Translations under genes and position numbers: made by a program
The notes under the pieces: model-generated
Databases searched by the model: none
The model's input: the letters and a program-made list of their open reading frames with translations, nothing else
What the model was told of the DNA's origin: nothing
Assembly (NCBI RefSeq): GCF_010725725.1
Contig: NZ_AP022599.1
Coordinates: forward strand, 372,001-436,000
Direction of reading: 5' to 3'
Origin: Mycolicibacterium pulveris
GTDB lineage: Bacteria; Actinomycetota; Actinomycetes; Mycobacteriales; Mycobacteriaceae
DNA: 64,000 nt
Part shown: one piece after another, positions 31,054-41,149 of the stretch
Numbering within the stretch: position 1 is the first letter of the stretch
How the letters are laid out: each line of letters starts with the position of its first letter

Positions 31054-31443
31054 GTGAGCTCCCCCGCCGCGTCGAACCCCGTCGTCATCCGGATCTCCCC
31101 GATGGCCCATTTGGCGGTCGGATTCCTGACGCTGGGCCTGCTGGCGATCGTGATGGCCGGACCCAGCTGGACGCCGGTGCTGTTCGTCATCCCGGTGCTG
31201 CTGTCGGCATACATCGGTCGCTACCGGACGGTGGCCGACCGCGAGACGGTGACCGCGCGGACATTCCTGGACAGCCAGACCATCCGGTGGGACGACATCG
31301 CGGGCCTGCAGTTCGGCAAGGGCACGTCGGCCTACGCCGACCTCAAGGACGGCAGGAAGGTGCGGCTGCCCGCGGTGACGTTCGCGACGCTGCCCCGGCT
31401 GACCGCGGCAAGCGGCGGACGGGTACCCAACCCGTATGAGTAA
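31054..31443 (+). CDS. cfp6: PH-domain membrane protein, Cfp6-like
   Basis: A 129-residue protein with two hydrophobic segments (MAHLAVGFLTLGLLAIVMAG and PVLFVIPVLLSAYI) followed by a bacterial PH-like domain (YRTVADRETVTARTFLDSQ, IRWDDIAGLQF, ADLKDGRKVRLPAVTF). It corresponds to Rv3004, called low-molecular-weight antigen 6. Function is unknown. The start is GTG at 31054; an upstream ATG frame would overlap the ilvB promoter. Confidence 0.82.
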   Translation: MSSPAASNPVVIRISPMAHLAVGFLTLGLLAIVMAGPSWTPVLFVIPVLLSAYIGRYRTVADRETVTARTFLDSQTIRWDDIAGLQFGKGTSAYADLKDGRKVRLPAVTFATLPRLTAASGGRVPNPYE

Positions 31444-31448
31444 GGGGC

Positions 31449-32273
31449 CTATGCCAGCGGGTTGCCGCCGTTGAGCAGCACCCAGATCGCGATCCCTGCG
31501 CCCACCCCGAGCACCAGCGCGGCGATCGACCCGATGAACGGCCGTCGCGCCCAGCCCCGCGCGGCGTCCAGCCCATACCGGCCGGGTCCGACCAGGATGA
31601 TGACCGCGACGGCGACCCCCAGAAACACCTGATACTCGTGCCCGTCGGTGAGGAACGCCGCCAGCCGGGCCTCCTCATGGGCGACCATCGCCTCGGCCAG
31701 CACCCCGGTCACCAGGTAGGCCAGCGCGCCGGCCGCGGCCACCGGGGTGAACAAACCGAGCACCAGCAGCACACCGACGGCGATCTGACCGAACGTCGTC
31801 ACATAGGTCAGGATGTCGGGGTACTGAAAGCCCAGCGTGGCCAGCTCGGTCTTCCAGCCGTCCAGGCCGGGACCACCCCAGAGCCCGAACGCCTTCTGCA
31901 GCCCGTGCGTGATGAACAGCACGCCCACCGCGACCCGCAACAGCAAGAGGCCGAGATCCTGGGTGCCCCTGCGGTCCCCTGGCCCGGCCACGTCGGGTTC
32001 GATCGCCGCGGGTTCGGGTGAATACGGGGTCGCGTGCCGTCCGCCCGGCTGCACGTACGGCAGCGGTTCGGGGTCGTTGAGCAGCGCGAACCCGGGTGTC
32101 ACCGACGCCGAACCGCCCGAGTCGTAGGGCGGGATCGCCGTGGTTTCGAAATCCCCTGCGTAGTTGGCCGACGGCAGGTCGTCCTCGGGGTCGACCAGGC
32201 TTGCCGACGCCGGCCGCCCAGCCGCGTCGTCGGGCCGCTGCCAGGCGCGTGGGTCATGGGGTTGACTGGTCAC
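31449..32273 (-). CDS. DoxX-family membrane protein
   Basis: A 274-residue protein. Residues 1-100 are polar and Pro-rich, probably cytoplasmic and disordered. Then come about five membrane segments: LGLLLLRVAVGVLFITHGLQKAFG, IAVGVLLVLGLFTPVAAAGAL, VFLGVAVAVIILVG and IAALVLGVGAGIAIWVLL among them. The counterpart Rv3005c joins SodA and SseA in a membrane oxidoreductase complex for peroxide and thiol stress in M. tuberculosis. The start is GTG at 32273, 135 nt from divergent lppZ. Confidence 0.87.
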   Translation of the reverse strand: MTSQPHDPRAWQRPDDAAGRPASASLVDPEDDLPSANYAGDFETTAIPPYDSGGSASVTPGFALLNDPEPLPYVQPGGRHATPYSPEPAAIEPDVAGPGDRRGTQDLGLLLLRVAVGVLFITHGLQKAFGLWGGPGLDGWKTELATLGFQYPDILTYVTTFGQIAVGVLLVLGLFTPVAAAGALAYLVTGVLAEAMVAHEEARLAAFLTDGHEYQVFLGVAVAVIILVGPGRYGLDAARGWARRPFIGSIAALVLGVGAGIAIWVLLNGGNPLA

Positions 32274-32408
32274 GGTGCCAGAGTAAGTGCAAGTCACCCG
32301 CGAACCGGGGATTGGCGCGGTGCTTTCGGCGCTTATTCGCCGGGTTGGCCCAGCGCATCGGCAGGTGCGCGTGGCGCAGATCGCCGAACGATCCGTAACC
32401 TGGCTCGC

Positions 32409-33530
32409 ATGAAACTGCGCGCGCCGATGCGAGGTGTGGTCGCCGTCGTGTGCGCGGCGTTGCTGGTCGGGTCCGGCTGCGCCCGGTTCGACGACGCGCA
32501 GTCGCAGCCCTTCACCACCGAGCCGGAGCTGGCGCCGGGGCCGACGACGACGCCGACGCCTCCGCCGCCGCTGCCGCCGAAACCGTTCCCGAAGGCCTGC
32601 CCGGCCCCCGGCGTGATGCAGGGCTGCTTGGAGAGCACGAGCGGGTTGATCATGCTGCCCGACAGCCAGTCGGCGCTGGTGGCCGAACGCACGACCGGGG
32701 CCGTCAAGGAGGTGTCGGTCCGGGCCGAACCGAAGGTCAAGGCCACCCTTCCGGTGGACGGGTCCGGCGACGGCGGGCTGATGGACATCGCATTGTCGCC
32801 GACCTACGCCCAGGACCGGTTGATGTATGCCTACGTCAGCACGCCGACCGACAACCGGGTGATCCGCATCGCCGACGGCGACATCCCCAAACCGATCCTC
32901 ACCGGCATCCCCAAGGGCGCCGTCGGCAACACGGGCTCGCTGATCTTCACCAGTCCCACGACGCTGCTCGTGCAGACCGGGGACGCCGGAAACCCGGCCG
33001 ACGCGGCCAACCCGGCCTCGATGGCGGGCAAGGTGCTGCGCATCGAGCAGCCCACGACCGTCAACCAGGCGCCGACGACGACCGCGCTGTCGGGCATGGG
33101 CTCGGCCGGCGGCATGTGCATCGACCACTCGGACGGCTCGCTCTACATCACCGACCGCACCCCGACCGCCGATCGGCTGCAGCGCATCACCAAGGATTCG
33201 AAGACCTCGACGGTGTGGACGTGGCCGGACCGACCGGGCGTCGCGGGGTGCGCGGCGCTGGACGGCACGGTGCTGGTGAACCTGGTCAACACCAAGCAGA
33301 CCGTCGCCGTGCGGCTGGCCCCGGATACCGGCGCGGTCACCGGCGACCCGGAGGTGGTGCGCCAGGACCAGCACGGGCACGCGTGGGCGCTGGCGCTGGC
33401 ACCGGACGGCAACGTGTGGGGCGCGACGGTCAACAAGACCGCAGGCGGCGCGGAGAAGCTCGACGACGTCGTGTTCCCGTTGTTCCCGCAGGGTGGCGGC
33501 TTCCCGCGCCGCAACGCGGACAACACCTGA
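32409..33530 (+). CDS. lppZ: Lipoprotein LppZ, sorbosone/glucose dehydrogenase-like propeller
   Basis: A 373-residue lipoprotein, the same length as LppZ (Rv3006). The signal peptide VVAVVCAALLVGSGC ends at the lipidated Cys. A Thr/Pro linker (TTTPTPPPPLPPKPFPK) leads to a PQQ-dependent sorbosone/glucose dehydrogenase-like beta propeller (GLMDIALSPTYAQDRLMYAY, GNTGSLIF, DHSDGSLYITDR). Activity is not shown for this family in mycobacteria. The ATG at 32409 precedes the signal peptide exactly. Confidence 0.92.
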   Translation: MKLRAPMRGVVAVVCAALLVGSGCARFDDAQSQPFTTEPELAPGPTTTPTPPPPLPPKPFPKACPAPGVMQGCLESTSGLIMLPDSQSALVAERTTGAVKEVSVRAEPKVKATLPVDGSGDGGLMDIALSPTYAQDRLMYAYVSTPTDNRVIRIADGDIPKPILTGIPKGAVGNTGSLIFTSPTTLLVQTGDAGNPADAANPASMAGKVLRIEQPTTVNQAPTTTALSGMGSAGGMCIDHSDGSLYITDRTPTADRLQRITKDSKTSTVWTWPDRPGVAGCAALDGTVLVNLVNTKQTVAVRLAPDTGAVTGDPEVVRQDQHGHAWALALAPDGNVWGATVNKTAGGAEKLDDVVFPLFPQGGGFPRRNADNT

Positions 33531-33537
33531 TCGCGCG

Positions 33538-35040
33538 CTAGTTGCAGGCTTCGAGGACCAGTTCGCGCACCCGTGCCGCGTCGGCCTGACCCTTGGTGGC
33601 CTTCATGACGGCGCCGACGATCGCACCTGCGGCCTGCACCTTGCCGCCGCGGATCTTCTCGACGATGTCGGGGTTGGCGGCCAGAGCGTCGTCGACGGCG
33701 GCCTGCAGCGCGGAGTCGTCGCGGACCACCTCGAGGCCACGGTCGGCCATCACCTGCTCGGGGTCGCCTTCCCCGGCGAGCACGCCCTCGACCACCTGAC
33801 GGGCCAGCTTGTTCGACAGCTTGCCGTCGTCGACGAGCTTGACCACCGCGGCCACCTGCGCGGGCGTGATCGGCAAATCGGACACCTCCACCCCATCTTC
33901 ATTGGCCTTCTGCACCAGGAAGTTGCCCCACCACGCCCTGGCGGCCTCGCTGGATGCACCGTGCTCGACGGTGGCCGCGATCAGGTCGAGCGCGCCGATG
34001 TTGACCAGGTCGCGCATCACCTCGTCGGAGACCCCCCACTCCTCCTGGGTGCGCTTGCGTGTCACCCAGGGAAGCTCGGGGATGGTCTTGCGCAGCCGCT
34101 CGACGAGTTCGGCGTCGGGTGCCACCGGCTCCAAGTCGGGTTCGGGGAAGTACCGGTAGTCCTGCGCGGTTTCCTTGCTGCGGCCGGGTGAGGTGTAGCC
34201 GTCCTCGTGAAAGTGCCTGGTCTCCTGGATGACTCGGCCGCCCGATTCGAGAACAGCTGCCTGACGGCGCATCTCGTAGCGGACCGCGACCTCGACGCTC
34301 TTCAGCGAGTTGACGTTCTTGGTCTCGGTGCGGGTACCGAACTCGGCCTGCCCGATCGGCTTGAGCGAGACGTTGGAGTCACAGCGCATCGACCCCTGAT
34401 CCATGCGCACATCCGATACCCCCAGGCCCCGCAACAGGTCTCGCAGAGCGGTCACGTAGGCGCGGGCGGTCTCGGGAGCGCGGGCGCCGGCACCCTCGAT
34501 CGGTTTGGTGACGATCTCGATCAGCGGCACGCCGGACCGGTTGTAGTCGATCAGCGACGTGGTCGCACCCTCGATGCGGCCGGTGTCGCTGCCGAGGTGG
34601 GTCAGCTTGCCGGTGTCCTCCTCCATGTGGGCGCGCTCGATCTCGACGCGCCAGGTGCTTCCGTCGTCGAGCGGGATGTCGAGGTGGCCGTTGATCGCGA
34701 TCGGCTCGTCGTACTGGCTGATCTGATAGTTCTTGGGCATGTCCGGATAGAAGTAGTTCTTCCTGGCGAACCGGCACCACGGCACGATCTCGCAGTTGAG
34801 GGCCAGCCCGATGCGGATCGCGGATTCGACGGCCTGCTGGTTGAGCACGGGCAGCGAGCCGGGCAGGCCCAGGCACACCGGGCACACCTGGGTGTTGGGT
34901 TCGGCGCCGAACTTGTTGGCGCAGCCGCAGAACATCTTCGTCGCCGTCGACAACTCGACGTGCACCTCGAGGCCGAGCACCGGCTCGTAGCGGGCAATCA
35001 CGTCGTCGTAATCGAGCAGTTCGGAAGCGGCGACAGTCAT
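33538..35040 (-). CDS. gatB: Asp/Glu-tRNA amidotransferase subunit B
   Basis: A 500-residue subunit that binds and activates the mischarged tRNA. The N-terminal cradle domain shows [23 protein letters not shown], the zinc-binding Cys pairs (CGC and [12 protein letters not shown]) and [31 protein letters not shown] and [11 protein letters not shown] follow, then helical and YqeY tail domains. With GatA and GatC (37439-39216) it completes the transamidosome needed for Gln-tRNA(Gln) where no GlnRS exists. Confidence 0.97.
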   Translation of the reverse strand: MTVAASELLDYDDVIARYEPVLGLEVHVELSTATKMFCGCANKFGAEPNTQVCPVCLGLPGSLPVLNQQAVESAIRIGLALNCEIVPWCRFARKNYFYPDMPKNYQISQYDEPIAINGHLDIPLDDGSTWRVEIERAHMEEDTGKLTHLGSDTGRIEGATTSLIDYNRSGVPLIEIVTKPIEGAGARAPETARAYVTALRDLLRGLGVSDVRMDQGSMRCDSNVSLKPIGQAEFGTRTETKNVNSLKSVEVAVRYEMRRQAAVLESGGRVIQETRHFHEDGYTSPGRSKETAQDYRYFPEPDLEPVAPDAELVERLRKTIPELPWVTRKRTQEEWGVSDEVMRDLVNIGALDLIAATVEHGASSEAARAWWGNFLVQKANEDGVEVSDLPITPAQVAAVVKLVDDGKLSNKLARQVVEGVLAGEGDPEQVMADRGLEVVRDDSALQAAVDDALAANPDIVEKIRGGKVQAAGAIVGAVMKATKGQADAARVRELVLEACN

Positions 35041-35064
35041 GGCAGCGAGTCTAGTGGTGGCCGG

Positions 35065-35538
35065 TCAGCCCAGTTTTGGGTGCACGCCGGGGATCAGGCC
35101 CGCCGCGGCGGACATCCGTTGCAGCAGATGCAGGACGTTCGTGCGCTCGGCGGCCGTCAACGTGGCGGTGATCTCGTCCTCCTGCGCGCGCCCGACGGCG
35201 TCGAGTTCCGGGAGCAGCTGGCGGGCCTTGTCGGTCAGCGTCACGGCGAACGCCCGGCGATCGCTCGGGTGCGGCATCCGCTTGACCAGCCCCTGCCCCT
35301 CCATCCTGTCGACCACCGTCACCATCACGTTGCGATGGATGTCGAGCTGCGCGGACAGTTGGCGTTGAGACTGGCCGTCGTCCGCCGACAGCGCCTTGAG
35401 CACCGCGTAGGTCCGTGGCTCGACACCGAACGGTTGCAGCCGGCGCACGAAGTCCTCGGCGAGGTAGACGCCGAGCTGAGACAGCAGGAACGGGATGCGC
35501 TCGTGTAGTGCGCCGATGCCCATCGAGCGCTCGTCCAT
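35065..35538 (-). CDS. MarR-family transcriptional regulator
   Basis: A 157-residue winged-helix repressor. The recognition region QRQLSAQLDIHRNVMVTVVDRMEGQGLVKRMPHPSDRRAFAV shows the MarR wing DRR. It is divergent from an NAD(P)-binding protein gene across 72 nt holding two operator-like palindromes, so it probably represses that gene and itself. The effector is unknown. As far as I recall this pair is absent between gatB and pfkA in M. tuberculosis. Confidence 0.9.
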   Translation of the reverse strand: MDERSMGIGALHERIPFLLSQLGVYLAEDFVRRLQPFGVEPRTYAVLKALSADDGQSQRQLSAQLDIHRNVMVTVVDRMEGQGLVKRMPHPSDRRAFAVTLTDKARQLLPELDAVGRAQEDEITATLTAAERTNVLHLLQRMSAAAGLIPGVHPKLG

Positions 35539-35559
35539 GCGCCGACACTAGCACTCGCA

Positions 35560-35586
35560 GTGATAGTCACCTACGGTGATAATCAT
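35560..35586. promoter_or_regulatory. Tandem operator for the MarR regulator
   Basis: GTGATAGTCAC (35560-35570) and GTGATAATCAT (35576-35586) are two imperfect palindromes sharing GTGATA and spaced 16 nt centre to centre, one and a half helical turns. They lie between the two divergent start codons, where a MarR repressor would block both promoters. Confidence 0.6.
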
Positions 35587-35610
35587 ACAAGATGACTAGT
35601 TAGGAGCGCT

Positions 35611-36306
35611 ATGCACATCGCGATCTTCGGCGCCAACGGCCCGACCGGCCGACTGGTGACCCAACGGGTGCTCGAGGCAGGCCACTCTGCCGTCGCGGTG
35701 ACGCGGCGACCGCGCGACTTCCCGCTCACCGACGACCGGCTGACCGTGGCGCGCGCCGACGCGAAAGACGCCACGGCGGTGAACGACGTCGTCGCCGGGA
35801 CCGACGCGGTGTTGTCGAGCCTGGGCGTGCCGTTCAGCCTGCGACCGATCGACACCTACTCCGCCGGCGTCGAGAACATCGTGGCGGCCATGCACGCGAA
35901 CAAGGTCCGCCGGCTGGTCGTGGTGAGTTCGACGGGCGGTCACCACTACCCCGACCGGGTCGATCCGCCGTTCGCACTGCGGATCGTGGAGCCGATCATC
36001 ACCCGCACAATCGGCAAGAGCACCTACGACGATCAGCGTCGCATGGAGAACATCGTGACCGGCAGCGGGCTCGATTGGACGGTGGTGCGCCCGTCGGGGC
36101 TGTTCGATCTGCCGGCGACGACCAGTTACGTTGCCGGAGAAGTGAATCCGGTGGGCGCGTTCACCGCGCGCATCGACCTCGCCGACTACATGACGCGGCT
36201 CGCCGCCGACACGGCCACCGCCGAGAAGACCGTCGTCGTCTCGACCACCGAGCAGGTGCCCTCGATGTGGCAGATGATGCGCCGCGAAGCCACCACGGTC
36301 GCCTGA
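35611..36306 (+). CDS. NAD(P)-binding protein, NmrA/SDR-a type
   Basis: A 231-residue atypical short-chain dehydrogenase-like protein. The dinucleotide motif is IFGANGPTGRLVTQRVLEAG (residues 5-24). VVSSTGGHH and WTVVRPSGLFDLP follow the pattern of NAD(P)-dependent epimerase or NmrA-type redox sensors; the YxxxK pair is not in the classical place. ATG has TAGGAG upstream. Control by the adjacent MarR gene suggests a response to a small-molecule or redox stress. Confidence 0.88.
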   Translation: MHIAIFGANGPTGRLVTQRVLEAGHSAVAVTRRPRDFPLTDDRLTVARADAKDATAVNDVVAGTDAVLSSLGVPFSLRPIDTYSAGVENIVAAMHANKVRRLVVVSSTGGHHYPDRVDPPFALRIVEPIITRTIGKSTYDDQRRMENIVTGSGLDWTVVRPSGLFDLPATTSYVAGEVNPVGAFTARIDLADYMTRLAADTATAEKTVVVSTTEQVPSMWQMMRREATTVA

Positions 36307-36330
36307 TCCTTCAGCGCGAGCGGGACAGAC

Positions 36331-37362
36331 TCAGCCGAAGAACTCCGCGGCGTCGTCGTATCGGCTCTGCGGCACCAGCTTCAGCTGACGGGTGGCGTCG
36401 GCCAGCGGAACCCGCCCGATCTCCTGCCCGCGCAGCGACACCATCATTCCGTACTCGCCCGCGTGTGCGGCGTCGGCGGCGTTGACGCCGAAGCGGGTGG
36501 CCAGCACGCGGTCGAAGGGGGTCGGCGTGCCGCCGCGCTGCACGTGCCCGAGCACGGTGACCCGCACCTCTTTGTTGATGCGCTTCTCGACCTCGACACC
36601 GAGCTGCTGCGCGACGCCGGTGAACCGCTCGTGGCCGAACTCGTCGAGTCCGCCCTCGCGCAACTGCATCGTGCCCTCGGCGGGTTTGGCGCCCTCGGCC
36701 ACCACGCAGATGAAGTGCGAATCGCCCCGCACGAAGCGCGCTTTGATCAGCCGGCAGACCTCCTCGACGTCGAACGGCTGCTCAGGGATCAGCGTCATGT
36801 GCGCGCCCGAGGCCAGGCCGGCGTTGAGCGCGATCCAGCCGGCGTGCCGGCCCATCACCTCGACCAGCATCACGCGCTGGTGCGATTCGGCGGTGCTGTG
36901 CAGCCGATCGATGGCCTCGCTGGCGACGCCGAGCGCGGTGTCGTGACCGAATGTCACGTCGGTGCAGTCGATGTCGTTGTCGATGGTCTTGGGGACGCCG
37001 ACCACCGGAACGTTCTCCTCGGACAGCCAGTGCGCGGCGGTCAGCGTCCCTTCGCCGCCGATCGGGATGAGCACGTCGATGCCGTTGTCGTCGAGCGTCT
37101 GCTTGATCTGGTCCAGCCCGGCCCGCAACTTCTCCGGATGCACCCGGGCGGTGCCCAGGATGGTGCCGCCCTTGGCCAGCAGCCGATCGTTGCGGTCGTC
37201 GTTGGCCAGCTGGACGCGCCGGTTCTCCAGCAGGCCGCGCCAACCGTCCTGAAACCCGACGACCGAAGACCCGTACCGCACGTCGCAGGTGCGCACGACC
37301 GCCCGGATCACCGCGTTCAACCCGGGACAGTCGCCACCGCCAGTGAGAACTCCGATCCGCAT
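36331..37362 (-). CDS. pfkA: 6-phosphofructokinase
   Basis: A 343-residue enzyme of glycolysis, the same length as M. tuberculosis Pfk[16 protein letters not shown] forms the nucleotide site, PIGGEGTL and [12 protein letters not shown] bind ATP-Mg and fructose-6-phosphate, and [10 protein letters not shown] follows. Gly105 (GGEGT) is typical of ATP users, while Lys125 (PKTIDND) is typical of PPi users, a mix known in actinobacterial ATP-PFKs. The ATG at 37362 is chosen over 37371 because GGAGG lies 8-9 nt before it. Confidence 0.96.
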   Translation of the reverse strand: MRIGVLTGGGDCPGLNAVIRAVVRTCDVRYGSSVVGFQDGWRGLLENRRVQLANDDRNDRLLAKGGTILGTARVHPEKLRAGLDQIKQTLDDNGIDVLIPIGGEGTLTAAHWLSEENVPVVGVPKTIDNDIDCTDVTFGHDTALGVASEAIDRLHSTAESHQRVMLVEVMGRHAGWIALNAGLASGAHMTLIPEQPFDVEEVCRLIKARFVRGDSHFICVVAEGAKPAEGTMQLREGGLDEFGHERFTGVAQQLGVEVEKRINKEVRVTVLGHVQRGGTPTPFDRVLATRFGVNAADAAHAGEYGMMVSLRGQEIGRVPLADATRQLKLVPQSRYDDAAEFFG

Positions 37363-37438
37363 GGTTCCCATCCTCCCCGAGCGGACCGTTGTTCGCGCCC
37401 CTACTCGACGTTTGCGTTCAACCCGGTGCGCTCGGCGG

Positions 37439-38920
37439 CTACATGGCCGACGGCAACGGGCCCCGCGCGGCCTCGTACGCGGCGCCGACGCGGTAGATCC
37501 GGTCGTCGGCCAGCGCAGGTGCCATGATCTGCAGGCCGACGGGCAGGTTGTCGTCGGAGGACAGCCCCGACGGCACCGACATCCCGCAGTGGCCCGCGAG
37601 GTTCAGCGGCAGCGTGCACAGATCGAACAGGTACATCGCCAGCGGGTCATCGACCTTCTCCCCGAGACCGAACGCGGTGGTCGGGGTGGTCGGCGAGATG
37701 AGCACGTCGACGCGCTGGTAGGCCTCGTCGAGGTCGCGGGCGATCAACGTGCGCACCTTCTGCGCCTGGTTGTAGTAGGCGTCGTAGTACCCCGCCGACA
37801 GCGCGTAGGTGCCGATCATGATGCGGCGCTTGACTTCTGGGCCGAAGCCGGCGGCGCGGGTCAACGCCATGACCTCCTCGGCGCTGTGGGTGCCGTCGTC
37901 GCCGACCCGCACCCCGTACCGCATGCCGTCGAAGCGCGCGAGGTTCGACGACACCTCCGAGGGCAGGATCAGGTAGTAGGACGACAGCGAGTAGTCGAGG
38001 TGCGGGCAGTCCACCTCGGTCACCTCGGCACCCAGCTCGGTCAGCTGACTCACCGCGGCGTTGAACGACTCCAGCACCCCGGGCTGATAGCCGTCGCCGC
38101 GCAGCTGGCGCACCACGCCGATCCGCACGCCCTTGAGGTCACCGCTCGCGCCGGCGCGCGCCGCGCCCACCACGTCGGGGATCTCGACGTCGAGGGACGT
38201 GGAGTCGCGCCGGTCGTGCCCGGCGATCAGCTGATGCAGGAGCGCGGTGTCGAGGACGGTGCGCGCGCACGGCCCGCCCTGATCGAGCGACGACGCGCAC
38301 GCCACCAGCCCGTACCGCGACACCGTCCCGTACGTCGGCTTCACCCCGACGGTCGCGGTCAGCGCCGCGGGCTGACGGATCGACCCGCCGGTGTCGGTGC
38401 CGATGGCCAGCGGCGCCTGAAAAGCCGCGAGCGCCGCCGCGCTGCCGCCACCGGATCCCCCCGGCACCCGCTCGACGTTCCACGGGTTGCGGGTCGGGCC
38501 GTAGGCGGAGTTCTCGGTGGAGCTGCCCATCGCGAACTCGTCCATGTTGGTCTTGCCCAGGATCGGGATGCCGGCCGCGCGCAGCCGCACCGTCACCGTC
38601 GCGTCGTACGGTGACTGCCAGCCCTGAAGGATCTTGGACCCGCAGGTGGTGGGCATATCGGTGGTGGTGAACACGTCCTTCAACGCCACCGGGACACCGG
38701 CCAGCGGCGAGGGCAGGTCCTCCCCGGCGGCCACCGCCGCGTCGACGCGCGCCGCCGCGGCCAGCGCCCGGTTCTCCGCGACGTGCAGAAACGCGTGGTA
38801 GCGCTCGTCGGTGGCGGCGATCTGGTCGAGGCAGGCCTTGGTGACCTCTGCCGAGGACACCTCCTTGCGTGCGATCTTGTCGGCCAGCATCGCCGCGTCC
38901 AGCCGGATCAGGTCGTTCAT
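37439..38920 (-). CDS. gatA: Asp/Glu-tRNA amidotransferase subunit A
   Basis: A 493-residue amidase-signature glutaminase that releases ammonia for amidation of Glu-tRNA(Gln). The catalytic triad is visible: Lys81 in PVALKDVF, cis-Ser156 in [11 protein letters not shown] and nucleophile Ser180 in [29 protein letters not shown] is also conserved. It overlaps gatC by 4 nt. Confidence 0.98.
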   Translation of the reverse strand: MNDLIRLDAAMLADKIARKEVSSAEVTKACLDQIAATDERYHAFLHVAENRALAAAARVDAAVAAGEDLPSPLAGVPVALKDVFTTTDMPTTCGSKILQGWQSPYDATVTVRLRAAGIPILGKTNMDEFAMGSSTENSAYGPTRNPWNVERVPGGSGGGSAAALAAFQAPLAIGTDTGGSIRQPAALTATVGVKPTYGTVSRYGLVACASSLDQGGPCARTVLDTALLHQLIAGHDRRDSTSLDVEIPDVVGAARAGASGDLKGVRIGVVRQLRGDGYQPGVLESFNAAVSQLTELGAEVTEVDCPHLDYSLSSYYLILPSEVSSNLARFDGMRYGVRVGDDGTHSAEEVMALTRAAGFGPEVKRRIMIGTYALSAGYYDAYYNQAQKVRTLIARDLDEAYQRVDVLISPTTPTTAFGLGEKVDDPLAMYLFDLCTLPLNLAGHCGMSVPSGLSSDDNLPVGLQIMAPALADDRIYRVGAAYEAARGPLPSAM

Positions 38921-39216
38921 TCGGCCTCCCCCAGGATGCGCGGCACGCCGAACCGGCCGTCGACCGCGTTGGGCGCCTCGGCCAGGGCTTCCTCCTGGCT
39001 CAGCGACGGCTGCACCTTGTCGGGCCGGAACACGTTGACGTCCTTGAGCGGGTTGTCGGTGGGTGCGACGCCGGTGACGTCGACGGCCTGGATCTGGCTG
39101 ACGTGGCCGATGATGGCGTCCAGCTGACCGGCGAAACTGTCCAGCTCGTCGTCGGTCAGGGCCAGCCGGGCCAGGCGCGCGAGGTGAGCCACCTCGTCTC
39201 GAGAGATCTTCGACAC
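38917..39216 (-). CDS. gatC: Asp/Glu-tRNA amidotransferase subunit C
   Basis: A 99-residue belt subunit that holds GatA and GatB together. The sequence [22 protein letters not shown] and the C-terminal MFRPD-like [12 protein letters not shown] are standard. The start is GTG at 39216; the open frame extends far upstream but over the divergent ACT gene. Its stop overlaps the gatA ATG. Confidence 0.96.
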   Translation of the reverse strand: MSKISRDEVAHLARLARLALTDDELDSFAGQLDAIIGHVSQIQAVDVTGVAPTDNPLKDVNVFRPDKVQPSLSQEEALAEAPNAVDGRFGVPRILGEAE

Positions 39217-39289
39217 GCCGTCAACCCTAGCCAGTGCCGTCGTCGCCGCCCGCGCTGCCGAGGGCCCAAGGCTGTGTAACAGTGAGCGC

Positions 39290-39946
39290 GTGCCTTCGTA
39301 TCTGCTGCGAGTCCAGCTCGAGGACCGCCCGGGCAGCCTCGGCGGGCTGGCCGTGGCGCTCGGCTCGGTGGGCGCTGACATCTTGTCGCTCGACGTCGTC
39401 GAACGGGGGTCGGGTATCGCGATCGACGATCTGGTCGTCGAGCTGCCGCCCGGGTCGATGCCCGACATGCTGATCACCGCCGCCGAGAAGATCGACGGCG
39501 TGCACGTCGATTCCGTCCGGCCGCACACCGGGCTGCTGGAGGCCCACCGCGAGCTGGAGCTCATCGACCGCGTCGCCGCCGCACCCAGAAAGACCAAGCT
39601 GCAAGTGCTCGTCGACGAGGCACCCAAAGTGCTGCGGGTCGGGTGGGCGTCGGTGATCCGGCTGGCCGAAACGGGACCGCAGCGCATCGTCGGCAGCACG
39701 GGAGCGCCCGAGACGCCCACGGTCGACACGCCATGGCTGCCGCTCGAGCGCGCCGAGGCGCTGGACGGGGCCGCCGACTGGGTGCCGGCGCTGTTGCGCG
39801 AGATGAACACCACGTTGGCCGCCGCACCGCTGGGCGATCCCCGCACCGCGCTGGTGGTCGGGCGGCCGGGCGGGCCGCAGTTCCGGCCGTCGGAGGTGGC
39901 GCGGCTGGGCTATCTGGCCGGCATCGTCGCGACGATTCTGCGCTGA
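39290..39946 (+). CDS. ACT-domain protein
   Basis: A 218-residue protein with an N-terminal ACT domain ([39 protein letters not shown]) and a C-terminal GAF-like or unassigned region. It corresponds to Rv3013. ACT domains sense amino acids; the ligand here is unknown. The start is GTG at 39290, 73 nt from divergent gatC. Confidence 0.88.
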   Translation: MPSYLLRVQLEDRPGSLGGLAVALGSVGADILSLDVVERGSGIAIDDLVVELPPGSMPDMLITAAEKIDGVHVDSVRPHTGLLEAHRELELIDRVAAAPRKTKLQVLVDEAPKVLRVGWASVIRLAETGPQRIVGSTGAPETPTVDTPWLPLERAEALDGAADWVPALLREMNTTLAAAPLGDPRTALVVGRPGGPQFRPSEVARLGYLAGIVATILR

Positions 39947-40025
39947 GTCCGCGCGCGTCACCGGCTGTTACCGTGGGCTGATATCCGCTTGACGCACCGC
40001 CGCACGCCGTACGGAAGGGTTCCGC

Positions 40026-40637
40026 GTGGACACGCTGCTGATCGTACTCGCCATCGTCCTGCTCGCCGCGGCCGTCATCGTGCTGGTCGTGGCCTTGCGC
40101 CGGCCGAAGAATACCGAATCCGGTGCGGACCGCCAAGACCCGCTGAAGTTCGCGGCGACCATGCCGCAATTCGGTCCTCGCCAACTCGGGCCGGGCGCGA
40201 TCGTCTCCCATGGCGGCGTGGACTATGTCGTGCGCGGTTCGGTCACGCTGCGGCAAGGCCCGTTCGTCTGGTGGGAGCATCTGCTCGAAGGCGGTGGCGA
40301 ACCGTTGTGGTTCAGCGTGGAAGAAGACGAAGGCCGGCTGGAACTTGTGATGTGGCAACGCCGTAAAGACGTCACGCTCACCCCCGACGGCCCGCTCGAG
40401 GTGGACGGCATCTCCTACCGAGAGATCGAAAGGGGCCGCGCGTCGTTCACCACCGAGGGCACCACGGGCCTGCCCGCCGGCGGCGAGATGGAGTTCGCCG
40501 ACTACGCCGACGCCGGCGAGACGTCGTTTCTCGGGTTCGAGCGGTGGGCGGCGGACATGCCGTGGGAGATCTCCATCGGAAAGCCCGTGCAGCCAGGCGA
40601 ATTGACCGTGTATCCGGCCCCGCCGCCGAGCGCTTAG
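40026..40637 (+). CDS. DUF4178 membrane protein (speE-cluster gene 1)
   Basis: A 203-residue protein with one N-terminal membrane helix (LLIVLAIVLLAAAVIVLVVAL) and a DUF4178 beta-rich domain (LGPGAIVSHGGVDYVVRGSVTL, WWEHLLEGGGEPLWFSVEEDEGRLELVMW, then FLGFERWAADMPWEISIGKPV). It matches Rv2597 in type. It opens a five-gene forward cluster that ends with a membrane spermidine synthase. DUF4178 genes recur beside DUF350 and polyamine enzymes in many bacteria; the molecular role is not known. The start is GTG at 40026. Confidence 0.86.
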   Translation: MDTLLIVLAIVLLAAAVIVLVVALRRPKNTESGADRQDPLKFAATMPQFGPRQLGPGAIVSHGGVDYVVRGSVTLRQGPFVWWEHLLEGGGEPLWFSVEEDEGRLELVMWQRRKDVTLTPDGPLEVDGISYREIERGRASFTTEGTTGLPAGGEMEFADYADAGETSFLGFERWAADMPWEISIGKPVQPGELTVYPAPPPSA

Positions 40638-40645
40638 GAACGTCG

Positions 40646-41149
40646 TTGCCCCTGCACCGCCTGGCCGTCAGCCCAGCCGACGTCTCCGGGGCCGGGCTGC
40701 GGCTCGCACTCAACACGGCCGCGCCGACGCCTCTCGCCGTCTGCCGGTTGCGTCACCCCGACGGCGGCGAACTCGTCCTCGGGGTGCTCGGCGCCTCCCA
40801 CGTCGTCTCGGTCAAGTGCGCGAATTCCTCGTTTTCCGAGGAGGTTTCGTGTACTGCTGTGGCCCCCACCCCGTTGCCGGGTCGTGCCGTCGCGCCCGGC
40901 TACCTGCTTCGGTCGCGGCACGAGGCACACGATGAGACGAGTTTCCGCGCGCTGGCTCGGCTGCTGCGTGAGCGCTGCGCGCAGAGCACCGGGTGGCTCG
41001 GCGGCGCGTTTCCCGGCGACGACGCCGCGCTGACGGCGCTGTCCGCCGAACCCGACGGTGACGGGTGGCGGTGGCGCACCTGGCATCTGTATCCGCACCC
41101 GTCCGGTGGCGGCACCGTCGTGCACACGAACAGCCGGTGGCGGCCATGA
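40646..41149 (+). CDS. DUF2617 protein (speE-cluster gene 2)
   Basis: A 167-residue soluble protein starting with TTG at 40646 (read as MPLHRLAVSPADV), with AGGA 7 nt upstream and only 8 nt after the DUF4178 stop. Conserved pieces are LVLGVLGASHVVSV, LPGRAVAPGYLLRSRHE, CAQSTGWLGGAFPGDD and the C-terminal WHLYPHPSGGGTVVHTNSRW. It corresponds to Rv2598. No enzymatic motif was recognised. An earlier ATG frame lies inside DUF4178 and is less likely. Confidence 0.84.
   Translation: MPLHRLAVSPADVSGAGLRLALNTAAPTPLAVCRLRHPDGGELVLGVLGASHVVSVKCANSSFSEEVSCTAVAPTPLPGRAVAPGYLLRSRHEAHDETSFRALARLLRERCAQSTGWLGGAFPGDDAALTALSAEPDGDGWRWRTWHLYPHPSGGGTVVHTNSRWRP

Noticed and set aside
31449..33380. A 643-codon reverse frame including doxX
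   Set aside because: The first 369 codons lie opposite lppZ, have Arg/His-rich composition and no family match; doxX starts at GTG 32273.
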